NCBI RefSeq assembly: GCF_000805385.1 | Contig: NZ_JTJW01000010.1 | Location: 372,001-436,000, forward strand | Source: Mycolicibacterium setense | Lineage (GTDB): Bacteria > Actinomycetota > Actinomycetes > Mycobacteriales > Mycobacteriaceae | Length of the DNA: 64,000 bases | Direction of reading: 5' to 3' | In this document: positions 1 through 7,069 of the stretch, piece by piece | Layout: each line of letters begins with the position of its first letter | How positions within the stretch are numbered: the stretch's first letter is position 1 | Translations under genes and position numbers: made by a program | Notes under the pieces: generated by a model | Databases searched by the model: none | Told to the model about the DNA's origin: nothing | The model's input: only the letters and a program-made list of their open reading frames with translations

Positions 1-660
1 CTCACCGAAGCGCGGCATCGGCGTGCAGGCCTCGTAGTCGTCACGGGCGGCCGGGAGTTCGAAGACAGGGCCGACCATCTCGGTGCGGGTCAAGCCTGGC
101 CGGATGCTGTTGAACCGCACCGAGGAAGGCCCGAGCTCGTCGGCGGCCAGTTTGAGCAGATGGTCGAACGCCGCTTTGCTCACGCCGTACGCACCGAACC
201 ATCGGTGGGTGTTGCTCGACGCGATCGAGGAGATGCCGACGAACGATCCGCCGCCACCACGGACCATCTCCCGGCCCGCGTGCTTGATCAGGTACATCGT
301 GCCGTTGACGTTCAGGTCGACGGTCTGGCGCCACAATTCGGAGTCGATCTGCGTGATCGGACCGATGGTCAACGACCCGCCGGCGCTGTGCACCACACCG
401 TGCAGCTGGCCGTGCCAGGCCGTGGCAGCGTCGACCGCGTGGCGGACCTCGTCCTCGTTGGTGACGTCGGCGGGCTCGTAGCGCACCGATCCTGGCCCCT
501 GCGCACCCAGTTCGTCGGCAGCCGCGCTGAGCTTGTCGGCATTGCGCCCGATCAGCATGGCGTTACCGCCTGCGGCGACGATGGCAGCCGCGGCACCCTT
601 CCCGATGCCGCTACCGCCACCGGTGACCAGGTAGGTGCGATCCTTCAACGACAGTTCCAT
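1..660 (-). CDS. Short-chain dehydrogenase/reductase, C-terminus cut by window edge
   Basis: Reading leftward from an ATG at 660, an open frame of 220 codons runs off the window. The start is preceded by AAGGA. It is a classical SDR: the cofactor motif TGGGSGIG is at residues 13-20, and the catalytic Tyr158/Lys162 pair (YGVSK) follows a serine-rich segment near residue 144. It would oxidise or reduce an alcohol/ketone with NAD(P). It starts 11 nt after the stop of the upstream crotonase gene, so the two are probably co-transcribed and may act in one acyl-CoA or alcohol degradation route. The substrate cannot be told from the sequence. The final part of the substrate-binding region lies outside the window. 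Confidence 0.9.
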   Translation of the reverse strand, partial: MELSLKDRTYLVTGGGSGIGKGAAAAIVAAGGNAMLIGRNADKLSAAADELGAQGPGSVRYEPADVTNEDEVRHAVDAATAWHGQLHGVVHSAGGSLTIGPITQIDSELWRQTVDLNVNGTMYLIKHAGREMVRGGGGSFVGISSIASSNTHRWFGAYGVSKAAFDHLLKLAADELGPSSVRFNSIRPGLTRTEMVGPVFELPAARDDYEACTPMPRFGE

Positions 661-671
661 GTGTCCCATCC

Positions 672-1577
672 TTATGGTGTATCGCGCTGTGCGGGCTTCG
701 GTTTGCCGAGGGTGCGCCAATCCGGCACATCCGGCGGCATGCCGACGGGCCAGCGGTTCTCGTTGACCGATGCCCAGTGCGCATGCCCGAGTTCGTGAAT
801 GTGGAAAGCATGGCGCAGCGCCTCGGTGAAGCCCATCGCGTCGCTGGCCGCGTTGACCGAATCCTTGACCAACAGGGCCGCCATCGTCGGCCGCTCGGCG
901 ATGCGCCGGGCGAATTCGAGTGTCTTGTCTTCGAGTTCGTCGCGCGCGAAGATCTTGGACACCATCCCCAGCCGGTAGGCCTCGTCGGCGTCGATCGAAT
1001 CACCGGTCAGCAGAAGCTCTTTGGCCTTGCGGGCACCGAACTCCCACGGGTGGGCGTAGTACTCGACGCCCGGCATCCCCATCCGCACGCCGACGACGTC
1101 GCTGAACTTGGCGTCGTCGGCCGCGACGATCAGGTCGCAGGCCCAGATGAGCATCAGGGCAGCCGAGATGGCGTTGCCCTGCACCTGGGCGATGGTGATC
1201 TTGCGCAGGTCACGCCACCGCCGGGTGTTCTCGAAGTAGAAGTGCCACTCCTGCAGGTAGGTGCGCTCGGTGACTCCGGCTGCGGTGGCGCCATGTGAGC
1301 GGAATGTCGGGTGCTGCGTCGGGCCAGGTTCACGCTCGGCCAGAGCTTCCTCGGAACCGAGGTCGTGGCCCGCCGAGAAGTTCTTGCCGCGCGCGCCCAG
1401 GATCACCACGCGGACCGCATCATCGGCCTCGGCCCGGCCGAACGCCTCGTCGAGTTGCACCAGAAGTGTCCGCGACTGGGCGTTCTGCGCATCCGGACGG
1501 TTCAGCCAGATCCGGGCGATGCGTCCGTCGTCGAGTGTTTCGTATTCGACCTGGCGGGCTGCGTCGGCACTGACCAT
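672..1577 (-). CDS. Crotonase-superfamily (enoyl-CoA hydratase-like) protein lacking both catalytic glutamates
   Basis: A protein of 301 residues with the crotonase fold: an N-terminal beta segment (IWLNRPDAQNA), an oxyanion-hole region FSAGHDL near residue 67, and the core VQGNAISAAL near 132. The start ATG follows a GAGGTGG Shine-Dalgarno. Aligned by eye to rat enoyl-CoA hydratase, the positions of Glu144 and Glu164 are Met142 and Val162, and the usual GGG of the second oxyanion loop is replaced. Ordinary hydratase chemistry is therefore doubtful; isomerase, hydrolase or dehalogenase-like chemistry, or a structural role, are alternatives. It lies 11 nt upstream of an SDR gene, which suggests a two-gene catabolic operon. 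Confidence 0.85.
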   Translation of the reverse strand: MVSADAARQVEYETLDDGRIARIWLNRPDAQNAQSRTLLVQLDEAFGRAEADDAVRVVILGARGKNFSAGHDLGSEEALAEREPGPTQHPTFRSHGATAAGVTERTYLQEWHFYFENTRRWRDLRKITIAQVQGNAISAALMLIWACDLIVAADDAKFSDVVGVRMGMPGVEYYAHPWEFGARKAKELLLTGDSIDADEAYRLGMVSKIFARDELEDKTLEFARRIAERPTMAALLVKDSVNAASDAMGFTEALRHAFHIHELGHAHWASVNENRWPVGMPPDVPDWRTLGKPKPAQRDTP

Positions 1578-1842
1578 TTCGGACCACCTCTTAGGCAGGG
1601 TAAGTAAGTTACGAACTGCACATTACGTGTATCAAGTAACCGGGCTCACACCGGGATCACAGCTAATGCGCAGGCGCTTCACAGCGGGCGGACCGATATG
1701 GTCCGCCCCCGCCATCTGTGCGGCCATTTTGCCTTGTAGAGAGTATTATGTCGATACACGACAGGACCACTCACACTCGTCGCCGCACCACAGCGGCGAG
1801 ACGCTCAGCAAACATCTAGAGACCCTCGAGAGAAAGCACGAC
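1578..1842. other. Intergenic region between divergent crotonase and secreted-protein genes
   Basis: This 265-bp gap must hold the divergent promoters of the crotonase-SDR pair (minus) and of the small secreted-protein genes (plus). It is more AT-rich than its surroundings around 1600-1640 and 1730-1750. Only short, weak inverted sequences were seen (GTTAC and GTAAC separated by 23 bp). No KstR-type palindrome is present. I cannot assign a promoter or operator with confidence. Confidence 0.4.
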
Positions 1843-2199
1843 ATGGCTGCATCCCTGCTTGTCACCCGCCGCTTCGTCGTCGCGGCAGGCATTGCCACGG
1901 CCATCGCCTCAGCCCCCGCTCTGGCGGTCCTGACTACTTCGTCTCAGGTGCTGGCCTCCTGCCCCAACGGCGAGACCGAGGACATCTACACCGGAGTGTG
2001 CGTTCCGGACCTCGTGCCCAACTCCCCTGAGTTCACCTCCGCCCCGAACCAGTTGCCCCAGCTCGACGGGATTCCGTGCACCGGCGGCAATTCCGGCCAG
2101 TGCATCGGCCTGGCCGAGGAACAGCAATCCGAGGGCCCGCAACCAGTTCCGCAGTCGACCGTCGGCAGCAGCCCGACCGTGACCGGCCACATCGGCTGA
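1843..2199 (+). CDS. Small secreted four-cysteine protein, paralogue 1
   Basis: 118 residues beginning MAASLLVTRR. It has a Sec-type signal peptide (RR, then a hydrophobic Ala-rich stretch, cut near ALA). The mature part has four cysteines in the contexts CPNGE, GVCVP, IPCTG and QCIGL, then a Pro/Gln-rich tail ending in SSPTV. The ATG at 1843 is chosen over longer in-frame starts because it gives a proper signal peptide and follows AGAGAAAG. Two similar genes follow directly, so this is a local triplication. Small mycobacterial proteins of this look are sometimes labelled intersectin-EH binding protein Ibp1 in databases. That is a name recalled, not a demonstrated function. Extracytoplasmic location is inferred; function is unknown. 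Confidence 0.85.
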   Translation: MAASLLVTRRFVVAAGIATAIASAPALAVLTTSSQVLASCPNGETEDIYTGVCVPDLVPNSPEFTSAPNQLPQLDGIPCTGGNSGQCIGLAEEQQSEGPQPVPQSTVGSSPTVTGHIG

Positions 2200-2255
2200 T
2201 CCAGCCGCACCGCAGAGACCGCACAGTAAACCCTCAGCGGGCCTAGACTGTTGAG

Positions 2256-2594
2256 GTGAGATCGCGTGTCGCGCCCGCCGTGCTGTCCATCGTGGGCGCC
2301 GGTTGTGCACTGTCCCTGTGGCTGAGTCCGCCGGTCGCCCAGGCGGCGTGCACCTCGGGTGAGCAAGAGGACGTCTACACGACCACGTGCACGCCTTTTC
2401 TGGTTCCGAATTCGCCGTCCCCGTTCACCGGGATCCCCGGCAACCCCGATCTGCCCGCGGTGGCTCTGCCCGGCGGAGGCGGGGCGATCCCGTGCACGGG
2501 CCACAACGCCGGCGAGTGCATCGGACTGGCAGAAGAGGACGAGGCCGAAGGGCCTCAACCCATTCCACGTTCGACGATCAGCTCCAGCCCATAG
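2256..2594 (+). CDS. Small secreted four-cysteine protein, paralogue 2
   Basis: 112 residues from a GTG start, with a hydrophobic signal segment ending near AQA. The mature cysteines lie in the same contexts as in the flanking paralogues: ACTSGE, TTCTP, IPCTG and ECIGL. It shares with the third paralogue a segment containing GIPGNPDLPAV and GGGGAIPCTG, so these two are closer to each other than to the first. The C-terminus stops at SSSP, lacking the last seven to eight residues of the others. The upstream leader also differs: no AGAGAAAG element precedes the start. Function is unknown. It is probably exported, with two disulphides inferred from the even cysteine count. Confidence 0.8.
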   Translation: MRSRVAPAVLSIVGAGCALSLWLSPPVAQAACTSGEQEDVYTTTCTPFLVPNSPSPFTGIPGNPDLPAVALPGGGGAIPCTGHNAGECIGLAEEDEAEGPQPIPRSTISSSP

Positions 2595-2689
2595 CACTCA
2601 CAGCCAACCCGTAGATCTGATGCAGATCTCTCACAGCGTCCATACAATTCCCCCAACACAACAATCGAATACCTAGAGAAAGCGTGACG

Positions 2690-3079
2690 ATGGCGACCTT
2701 CCCGATCTCGATGCGACGACTGATCTTTGCCGGCGGGTTTGCGGTCGCCGCAGCCACCGCGCCGGCGATCGCGGCCTTCGCCGTACCCATGTCCTCCGGC
2801 CCGGCGGTCGCCTGCCCGACGGGCGAAGAAGAAGACCTCTACACCAACATGTGCGTCCCGCACACCGTGCCGAACTCCCCCGGCAACTTCAGCAGCATCC
2901 CCGGCAACCCCAACCTGCCCGCAGTGAACGAGCCCGGTGGTGGCGGCTCGATCCCCTGCACCGGCGCCAATACCGGCCAGTGCATCGGCCTGGCCGAGGA
3001 AGCACAGTCACAGGGGCCGCAGCCGGTGCCGGAGTCGAGCGTCGGCAGCAGCCCGACCGTGCACGGTTCCATCGGCTGA
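2690..3079 (+). CDS. Small secreted four-cysteine protein, paralogue 3
   Basis: 129 residues beginning MATFPISMRR, with a signal peptide and mature cysteines in ACPTGE, NMCVP, IPCTG and QCIGL. The tail GPQPVPESSVGSSPT nearly repeats that of the first paralogue. ATG at 2690 is preferred to the in-frame GTG at 2684 because the first paralogue shows the same leader (CTAGAG...AGAAAG, about seven bases, ATG). The conserved leader shows that the duplication included upstream sequence. A mature chain of about 90 residues rich in Pro, Gly and Glu suggests a small extracellular or envelope factor. No enzyme motif is visible. Confidence 0.82.
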   Translation: MATFPISMRRLIFAGGFAVAAATAPAIAAFAVPMSSGPAVACPTGEEEDLYTNMCVPHTVPNSPGNFSSIPGNPNLPAVNEPGGGGSIPCTGANTGQCIGLAEEAQSQGPQPVPESSVGSSPTVHGSIG

Positions 3080-3087
3080 TGGCGTGG

Positions 3088-3112
3088 GGCGGCCGGGGTT
3101 CTCCCGGTCGCC
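3088..3112 (+). terminator. GC-rich hairpin between paralogue 3 and the otsA operon
   Basis: Arms GGCGGCCGGG (3088-3097) and CCCGGTCGCC (3103-3112) pair with one G-T wobble around a five-base loop. There is no T-run, so this is at best a non-canonical mycobacterial terminator or an attenuator in front of the small gene at 3125. Confidence 0.4.
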
Positions 3113-3124
3113 TACAGTTGTGTC

Positions 3125-3289
3125 ATGCCTGCGAAAACTGAGACCGCCGAGATCGACGACGTAGAGCCGCTCGCCGACAGCACCGCCCGCCAGGCGCGTC
3201 GCGTCGTCGCCACCTACGCGACCGACGCCGACGAGTGCCGGATGTTCCTTTCCATGCTCGGCATTGGGCCCTCGAAAACCGAGGCGTAA
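3125..3289 (+). CDS. 54-residue conserved hypothetical protein upstream of otsA (Rv3489-like)
   Basis: An ATG at 3125 opens a 54-codon frame ending with TAA directly abutting the otsA ATG, so the two are almost certainly translationally coupled. The protein begins MPAKTETAEI, is acidic at the N-terminus and ends in a short segment MFLSMLGIGPSKTEA. M. tuberculosis has a protein of the same length at the same place (Rv3489, from memory). The HTH-like spacing TARQARRVVATYATD...CRMFL suggests one amphipathic helix. No function can be given; a role in regulating OtsA is only a positional guess. Confidence 0.8.
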   Translation: MPAKTETAEIDDVEPLADSTARQARRVVATYATDADECRMFLSMLGIGPSKTEA

Positions 3290-4741
3290 ATGAGTCCGGA
3301 GGGCGGCCCCAAAGCCGCCTCCGGTAACTCCGACTTTGTCGTGGTGGCCAATCGGCTCCCCATCGACATGGAGCGGTTGCCGGATGGCAGCACAACCTGG
3401 AAGCGCAGCCCCGGTGGGCTGGTGACCGCACTGGAACCGCTGCTGCGTAAACGCCGCGGCGCCTGGATCGGCTGGGCCGGTGTCCCCGACAGCGGCGAAG
3501 AGCCGATCCTGGAAGACGGCGTGCAGCTGTATCCGGTGGAACTGTCCGCGCAGGATGTCGCGGACTACTACGAGGGGTTCTCGAACGCGACCCTGTGGCC
3601 GCTGTATCACGACCTCATCGTCAAACCGGTGTACCACCGCAAGTGGTGGGACAGCTACGTCGACGTGAACCGTCGTTTCGCCGAGGCGACGGCCCGGGCC
3701 GCCGCGCCTGGCGCCACTGTCTGGATTCAGGATTACCAGCTACAGCTCGTGCCCAAGATGCTGCGCATGCTGCGGCCCGACGTCACCATCGGTTTCTTCC
3801 TGCACATCCCGTTCCCGCCCGTCGAACTGTTCATGCAGATGCCGTGGCGCACCGAAATCGTCGAAGGCCTGCTCGGAGCTGACCTGGTCGGATTCCACCT
3901 TGCCGGAGGCGCCCAGAACTTCCTGGTCTTGTCGCGCCGCCTGGTCGGGGCCAACACGTCGCGCGCCTCGATCGGCGTCCGCTCACGCTTCGGCGAGGTC
4001 TCCTACGGCTTCCGCACCGTCACGGTCGGTGCCTTCCCCATCTCGATCGACTCCGCCGATCTGGACGCGAAGGCACGTAACCGGGCGATTCGGCAACGTG
4101 CCCGGCAGATCCGCGCAGAGCTCGGCGACCCACGCAAGATCCTGCTCGGCGTCGACCGGCTCGACTACACCAAGGGCATCGACGTCCGCCTGCGTGCGTT
4201 CACCGAACTGCTCGAAGAGGACCGCATCAAACGCGACGACACGGTGCTGGTCCAACTGGCGACACCGAGCCGCGAGCGGGTCGAGAGCTACATCGCGATG
4301 CGCGAGGACATCGAACGCCAGGTCGGGCACATCAACGGTGAATACGGTGAGGTCGGGCATCCGCTGGTGCACTACCTGCACCGGCCGGTGCCGCGGGACG
4401 AACTCATCGCGTTCTTCGTCGCTGCCGACGTCATGCTGGTCACCCCGCTGCGCGACGGGATGAACCTGGTCGCCAAGGAGTACGTGGCCTGTCGCAGCGA
4501 CCTCGGCGGCGCCCTGGTGCTGTCTGAGTTCACGGGCGCGGCAGCCGAGCTGCGCCAGGCCTACCTGACCAACCCGCACGATCTCGAGGGTGTCAAGGAC
4601 GCGATCGAAGCCGCGCTGACGCAGAGCCCCGAGGAGGGCAAGCGCCGGATGCGGGCGCTGCGACGCCAGGTGCTGGCCCACGATGTGGACCGCTGGGCCC
4701 GCGCGTTTCTCGACGCGTTGGCCAACGCGAAAACAGCTTGA
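3290..4741 (+). CDS. otsA: Trehalose-6-phosphate synthase (GT20)
   Basis: 483 residues. OtsA transfers glucose from a nucleotide sugar to glucose-6-phosphate in the cytosol, the first step of the OtsAB trehalose pathway. Trehalose feeds mycolate transfer and stress protection. Visible GT20 hallmarks are VVVANRLP at the N-terminus followed by the glycine loop [30 protein letters not shown] (sugar/phosphate binding) near residue 284, and [15 protein letters not shown] near residue 386. Length is close to the family norm. The ATG abuts the stop of the upstream 54-residue gene. The last 27 bases, including the stop, are duplicated just downstream. An IS element sits about 60 bp beyond the stop. 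Confidence 0.97.
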   Translation: MSPEGGPKAASGNSDFVVVANRLPIDMERLPDGSTTWKRSPGGLVTALEPLLRKRRGAWIGWAGVPDSGEEPILEDGVQLYPVELSAQDVADYYEGFSNATLWPLYHDLIVKPVYHRKWWDSYVDVNRRFAEATARAAAPGATVWIQDYQLQLVPKMLRMLRPDVTIGFFLHIPFPPVELFMQMPWRTEIVEGLLGADLVGFHLAGGAQNFLVLSRRLVGANTSRASIGVRSRFGEVSYGFRTVTVGAFPISIDSADLDAKARNRAIRQRARQIRAELGDPRKILLGVDRLDYTKGIDVRLRAFTELLEEDRIKRDDTVLVQLATPSRERVESYIAMREDIERQVGHINGEYGEVGHPLVHYLHRPVPRDELIAFFVAADVMLVTPLRDGMNLVAKEYVACRSDLGGALVLSEFTGAAAELRQAYLTNPHDLEGVKDAIEAALTQSPEEGKRRMRALRRQVLAHDVDRWARAFLDALANAKTA

Positions 4742-4768
4742 GCGTTGGCCAACGCGAAATCAGCCTGA
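4715..4768 (+). repeat. Tandem 27-bp repeat covering the otsA stop codon
   Basis: Two adjacent 27-bp units (4715-4741 and 4742-4768) differ at two positions. The first encodes the OtsA C-terminus and its TGA; the second lies just after it. Each unit starts with the 14-bp perfect palindrome GCGTTGGCCAACGC, so each can form a hairpin after the coding region. A degraded third partial unit (CGTCAGCCTGA) follows at about 4779-4789. Confidence 0.85.
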
Positions 4769-4795
4769 GCGGTGGCTCCGTCAGCCTGAGTGCCG

Positions 4796-4801
4796 GCTAG
4801 A
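4796..4801. repeat. Left target-site duplication of the IS element (GCTAGA)
   Basis: GCTAGA is directly outside the left inverted repeat and is repeated outside the right one at 5888-5893. On the minus strand the TAG inside it (4797-4799) serves as the stop codon of the transposase, so the target site supplies the transposase stop. Confidence 0.9.
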
Positions 4802-5780
4802 TGTACTGACCTGAGAGGTTAGGTACGCGGGTGGCCGGTGGTTGGCCGCCGAGTGCGGTGTGGCCGCGGTGGTGATTGTAGTTGTGTAACCATCTGGGGT
4901 ATTCGGCGCAGCGTTCGGTGTCGGTGGTGTAGAGCCGGGCGTAGGCCCATTCATCGGCCAGGGTGCGGTGGAAGCGTTCGACCTTGCCGTTGGTCTGGGG
5001 CCGATACGGTCGGGTTCGGCGGTGTTGAATCGGGCCTAGCGCTTCTTTGAAGGCATGCGATCGGTAGCAGGAACCGTTGTCGGTCAATACTTTTCGTACG
5101 GTGATGCCGCATTCGGTAAACCATGCGTGTGCCCGCGACCAGAAAGCCGCAGCGGTGTCTTTGCGTTCGTCAGTGAGTATCTCGCTGTAGGCCAATCGTG
5201 AGTGGCTGTCGATGGCGGTGTGCAGAAAGTGGTAGCCAATCGCGGGGTGTCGTGAGGTTTTTCGCAGTGAGCGGTGGGCTTGGGAATGACGCCTGCCCGT
5301 CGAGCGACCCAGCAGTCGCCAGCCTCCACCGTCGGGGATCTTGCCCAGTTTCTTGACGTCGACATGGACCAGATCGCCACACCGCTGGGGTTCTATCCGG
5401 CGTACGACCAGGCCCGTGGGTCGGTCGAGCCAGCGCAGTTTGGCCAGGCCGTAGCGGGTCAGCACGCGATGGACTGTCGAGGGATGCAACCCAAGCAGAT
5501 AACCGATGCGGGCAGGCCCCCACCGACGAATGACCCGGACTTTGATGATGCGCCGTTCGGTCCGGGTCGGAGTCTGGTTTGGACTGCGGTGCGGTCGTGA
5601 GCTGCGATCGACCATTCCGGCCTCGCCGAGCTCGCGATAGCGGCCGGCCCAGCGGGCCGCCGTGGTCACCGCGACCTGGAATCGTTCCGCGGCGCGCCGA
5701 AGCGGCCAACCGTCATCAACGACGCATCGGGCCAGGCGCAGACGCCCGGTTTCTGACAAAGGGGCATTACGGTGGGACAC
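4797..5780 (-). CDS. IS481-family DDE transposase
   Basis: 327 residues from a GTG at 5780. The N-terminal helix-turn-helix region (RLARCVVDDGWPLRRAAERF) is followed by a second HTH (LGLHPSTVHRVLTRYGL). The rve integrase core has the DDE residues in VHVDVKKL, LTDNGSCY and KVERFHRTLADEW. The Shine-Dalgarno GGAGG, five bases before the GTG, lies inside a leader stem-loop. The frame reads through the inverted repeat and stops on TAG supplied by the target duplication. It looks fully functional. The gene runs in the same direction as the mce4 operon just upstream, so mce4 read-through transcripts will cross it. Confidence 0.95.
   Translation of the reverse strand: MSHRNAPLSETGRLRLARCVVDDGWPLRRAAERFQVAVTTAARWAGRYRELGEAGMVDRSSRPHRSPNQTPTRTERRIIKVRVIRRWGPARIGYLLGLHPSTVHRVLTRYGLAKLRWLDRPTGLVVRRIEPQRCGDLVHVDVKKLGKIPDGGGWRLLGRSTGRRHSQAHRSLRKTSRHPAIGYHFLHTAIDSHSRLAYSEILTDERKDTAAAFWSRAHAWFTECGITVRKVLTDNGSCYRSHAFKEALGPIQHRRTRPYRPQTNGKVERFHRTLADEWAYARLYTTDTERCAEYPRWLHNYNHHRGHTALGGQPPATRVPNLSGQYI
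4802..4827. repeat. IS left terminal inverted repeat (26 bp)
   Basis: A perfect inverted match to 5862-5887, beginning TGTACTGACCTGAGAGG. It also encodes the last residues of the transposase. Confidence 0.95.
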
Positions 5781-5842
5781 GAAGACCTCCGAAGTGAGTT
5801 GGTGCGTTCCTAGACAGCTCGCACTTCACTCGGAGGTCTTCG
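5780..5842 (-). promoter_or_regulatory. Transposase leader stem-loop sequestering the Shine-Dalgarno
   Basis: In the minus-strand transcript CGAAGACCTCCGA (from 5842-5830) can pair perfectly with TCGGAGGTCTTCG (5792-5780) across about 37 bases. Four more pairs are possible past a single bulge. The 3' arm contains GGAGG and reaches the first base of the GTG start. Read-through transcripts from outside would carry both arms and hide the ribosome site. A transcript started inside the loop would not. This arrangement is known from other IS elements as protection against read-in; here it is inferred from sequence. Confidence 0.75.
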
Positions 5843-5861
5843 TTATGTCACCACGCCACGC

Positions 5862-5887
5862 CGTACCTAACCTCTCAGGTCAGTACA
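5862..5887. repeat. IS right terminal inverted repeat (26 bp)
   Basis: Perfect reverse complement of 4802-4827, ending GTCAGTACA next to the GCTAGA duplication. Confidence 0.95.
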
Positions 5888-5893
5888 GCTAGA
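5888..5893. repeat. Right target-site duplication (GCTAGA)
   Basis: Direct copy of 4796-4801. The CTA at 5889-5891 is the TAG stop codon of the last mce4-operon gene on the minus strand, so duplicating the target preserved that stop. Confidence 0.9.
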
Positions 5894-6374
5894 TCGGATT
5901 GATCGCATTGATCAACCAGTCCCCGTCGACCTTGCGGTAGTCCACGCGAAGCCGGCTGCCGTCATACAGCGGCTGGCGAGTCTGGTCGGTCACCGTGCGA
6001 TTCATGTACACCAGCACCGATCCCGATTCGCGTTCCGCGGTCATCACGCCGACGCCGACGACACTGATCTGGACCACCAGCTGGCGCTTGCGTGCCTCGG
6101 GGATCACCTTGGCGGTGGCGTCCTGCTGGAACTTCTGCCGGAAGTCCGGGGCCAGCAGCGGATAGATTTCCGTCAGGCTGCGTTCGACTGTCTGATAGTC
6201 GTAGCCGAACACCTTCGGGATCTGATCGGCCGCGACCGCGGGCAACGCGGCCCGGGTGGCCTCCTGGCCATGTTGCACCACGCGGTTCCAGTACAGCGAG
6301 CCACCGATTCCGGCTGCCGCGACGAAGACCACGGCCAAGACACCGATCAGCAGGGCAGTGAGTTTGGAGCGCAT
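5889..6374 (-). CDS. Mce-associated membrane protein, last gene of mce4 operon (Rv3492c-like)
   Basis: 161 residues: a short cytoplasmic N-terminus, one membrane segment (residues 6-28, LTALLIGVLAVVFVAAAGIG), then an extracytoplasmic domain of the Mas/VirB8-like NTF2 kind. Such proteins accompany Mce transporters and are thought to stabilise or help assemble them. Its ATG overlaps the stop of the preceding gene by one base (TGATG), so it is translationally coupled. The TAG stop falls inside the IS target site, so the protein is unchanged, but any natural transcription terminator just beyond the stop has been displaced by the insertion. Confidence 0.92.
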   Translation of the reverse strand: MRSKLTALLIGVLAVVFVAAAGIGGSLYWNRVVQHGQEATRAALPAVAADQIPKVFGYDYQTVERSLTEIYPLLAPDFRQKFQQDATAKVIPEARKRQLVVQISVVGVGVMTAERESGSVLVYMNRTVTDQTRQPLYDGSRLRVDYRKVDGDWLINAINPI

Positions 6375-7069
6375 CAGTTTCCACCGTCGGGGTACTTGAG
6401 GTCGTATCCGGTCATGTGCCCGTTGTCGTCCTCGTGCACGATCACCCGCAACCGGTAGGGCCTGGTCGGTGAATTGACGCCGTCCATGTCGGCGACTGTC
6501 ACCCGGACCGCCACCAGCACCGACGCGTTTCCGGCGATCTCGTCGACCTTCTCCAGCGCGGCACCGTTCACCACGGCTTCCGAGCTGGCCTGGGTGTCGC
6601 GGAACAGTGCCTTGAGGTTGTCGGCGTTGTTCCCCTGGCTCATCATGTCGCGCAGCGGGCCGCTGGTGCCGTCGATGAAGCGGCTGACGCTCTCATCGAT
6701 GGTGTCCTGCGTGTAGGTGAACATGTTGATCACGGTCTGCTTGCCGGTGTCGACGAATCGTTCGTCGCGGGCCTGCACGGCGTCCACACTTTGTTGCTGA
6801 TCGCGCATGACGTAGGCCAGCGTGCCCAGCGCCGCAGTCCCCACACCCAGCACGAGGACCGCCACCAGCGCCACCAGACTGCGGTGAGCCCGCCGCCGCG
6901 GCGGCGCCTTCAGCGGTGTCAGCTTGGGCGCCTTGGGCGCCGAAGTGGCCGGTGAATCGACCACGACGGCGGTTGTGGTCACCTCTGCGGCGGTCGCGGC
7001 CCCGGTCGGGCCGGCCGCCCTGGACGCGCGCCTACGCGGCCTCGGATTCGAGGCCGTTTCTTCGGTCAT
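6374..7069 (-). CDS. Mce-associated membrane protein (Rv3493c-like)
   Basis: 231 residues. The first 75 are cytoplasmic, basic and Pro/Ala-rich (NPRPRRRASRAAG). A single membrane span follows (SLVALVAVLVLGVGTAALGTL, about residues 84-104), then an extracytoplasmic NTF2/VirB8-like domain. It is paralogous in architecture to the next gene. ATG at 7069 is preferred to the TTG one codon upstream; it overlaps the mce4F stop by one base. The long basic N-terminus is a known feature of these Mas proteins. The role is inferred from the family: assembly or stability of the Mce4 sterol importer. Confidence 0.92.
   Translation of the reverse strand: MTEETASNPRPRRRASRAAGPTGAATAAEVTTTAVVVDSPATSAPKAPKLTPLKAPPRRRAHRSLVALVAVLVLGVGTAALGTLAYVMRDQQQSVDAVQARDERFVDTGKQTVINMFTYTQDTIDESVSRFIDGTSGPLRDMMSQGNNADNLKALFRDTQASSEAVVNGAALEKVDEIAGNASVLVAVRVTVADMDGVNSPTRPYRLRVIVHEDDNGHMTGYDLKYPDGGN

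Larger units (their letters stand above)
4802..5887 (-). mobile_element. Intact IS481-family insertion sequence, 1086 bp
   Basis: The element begins TGTACTGACC and ends with the reverse complement. The 26-bp terminal inverted repeats (4802-4827 and 5862-5887) match perfectly. It is flanked by the 6-bp direct repeat GCTAGA. It holds one transposase gene and a 5' leader hairpin. TGT...ACA ends, one DDE transposase of about 325 residues and a length near 1.1 kb are typical of IS481. The intact ends and duplication suggest recent insertion. It separates otsA from the end of the convergent mce4 operon without breaking either reading frame. Confidence 0.95.

Noticed and set aside
1600-1660. Operator-like GTTAC...GTAAC in front of the crotonase gene
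   Set aside because: Arms of only five bases with a 23-bp spacing; likely chance.
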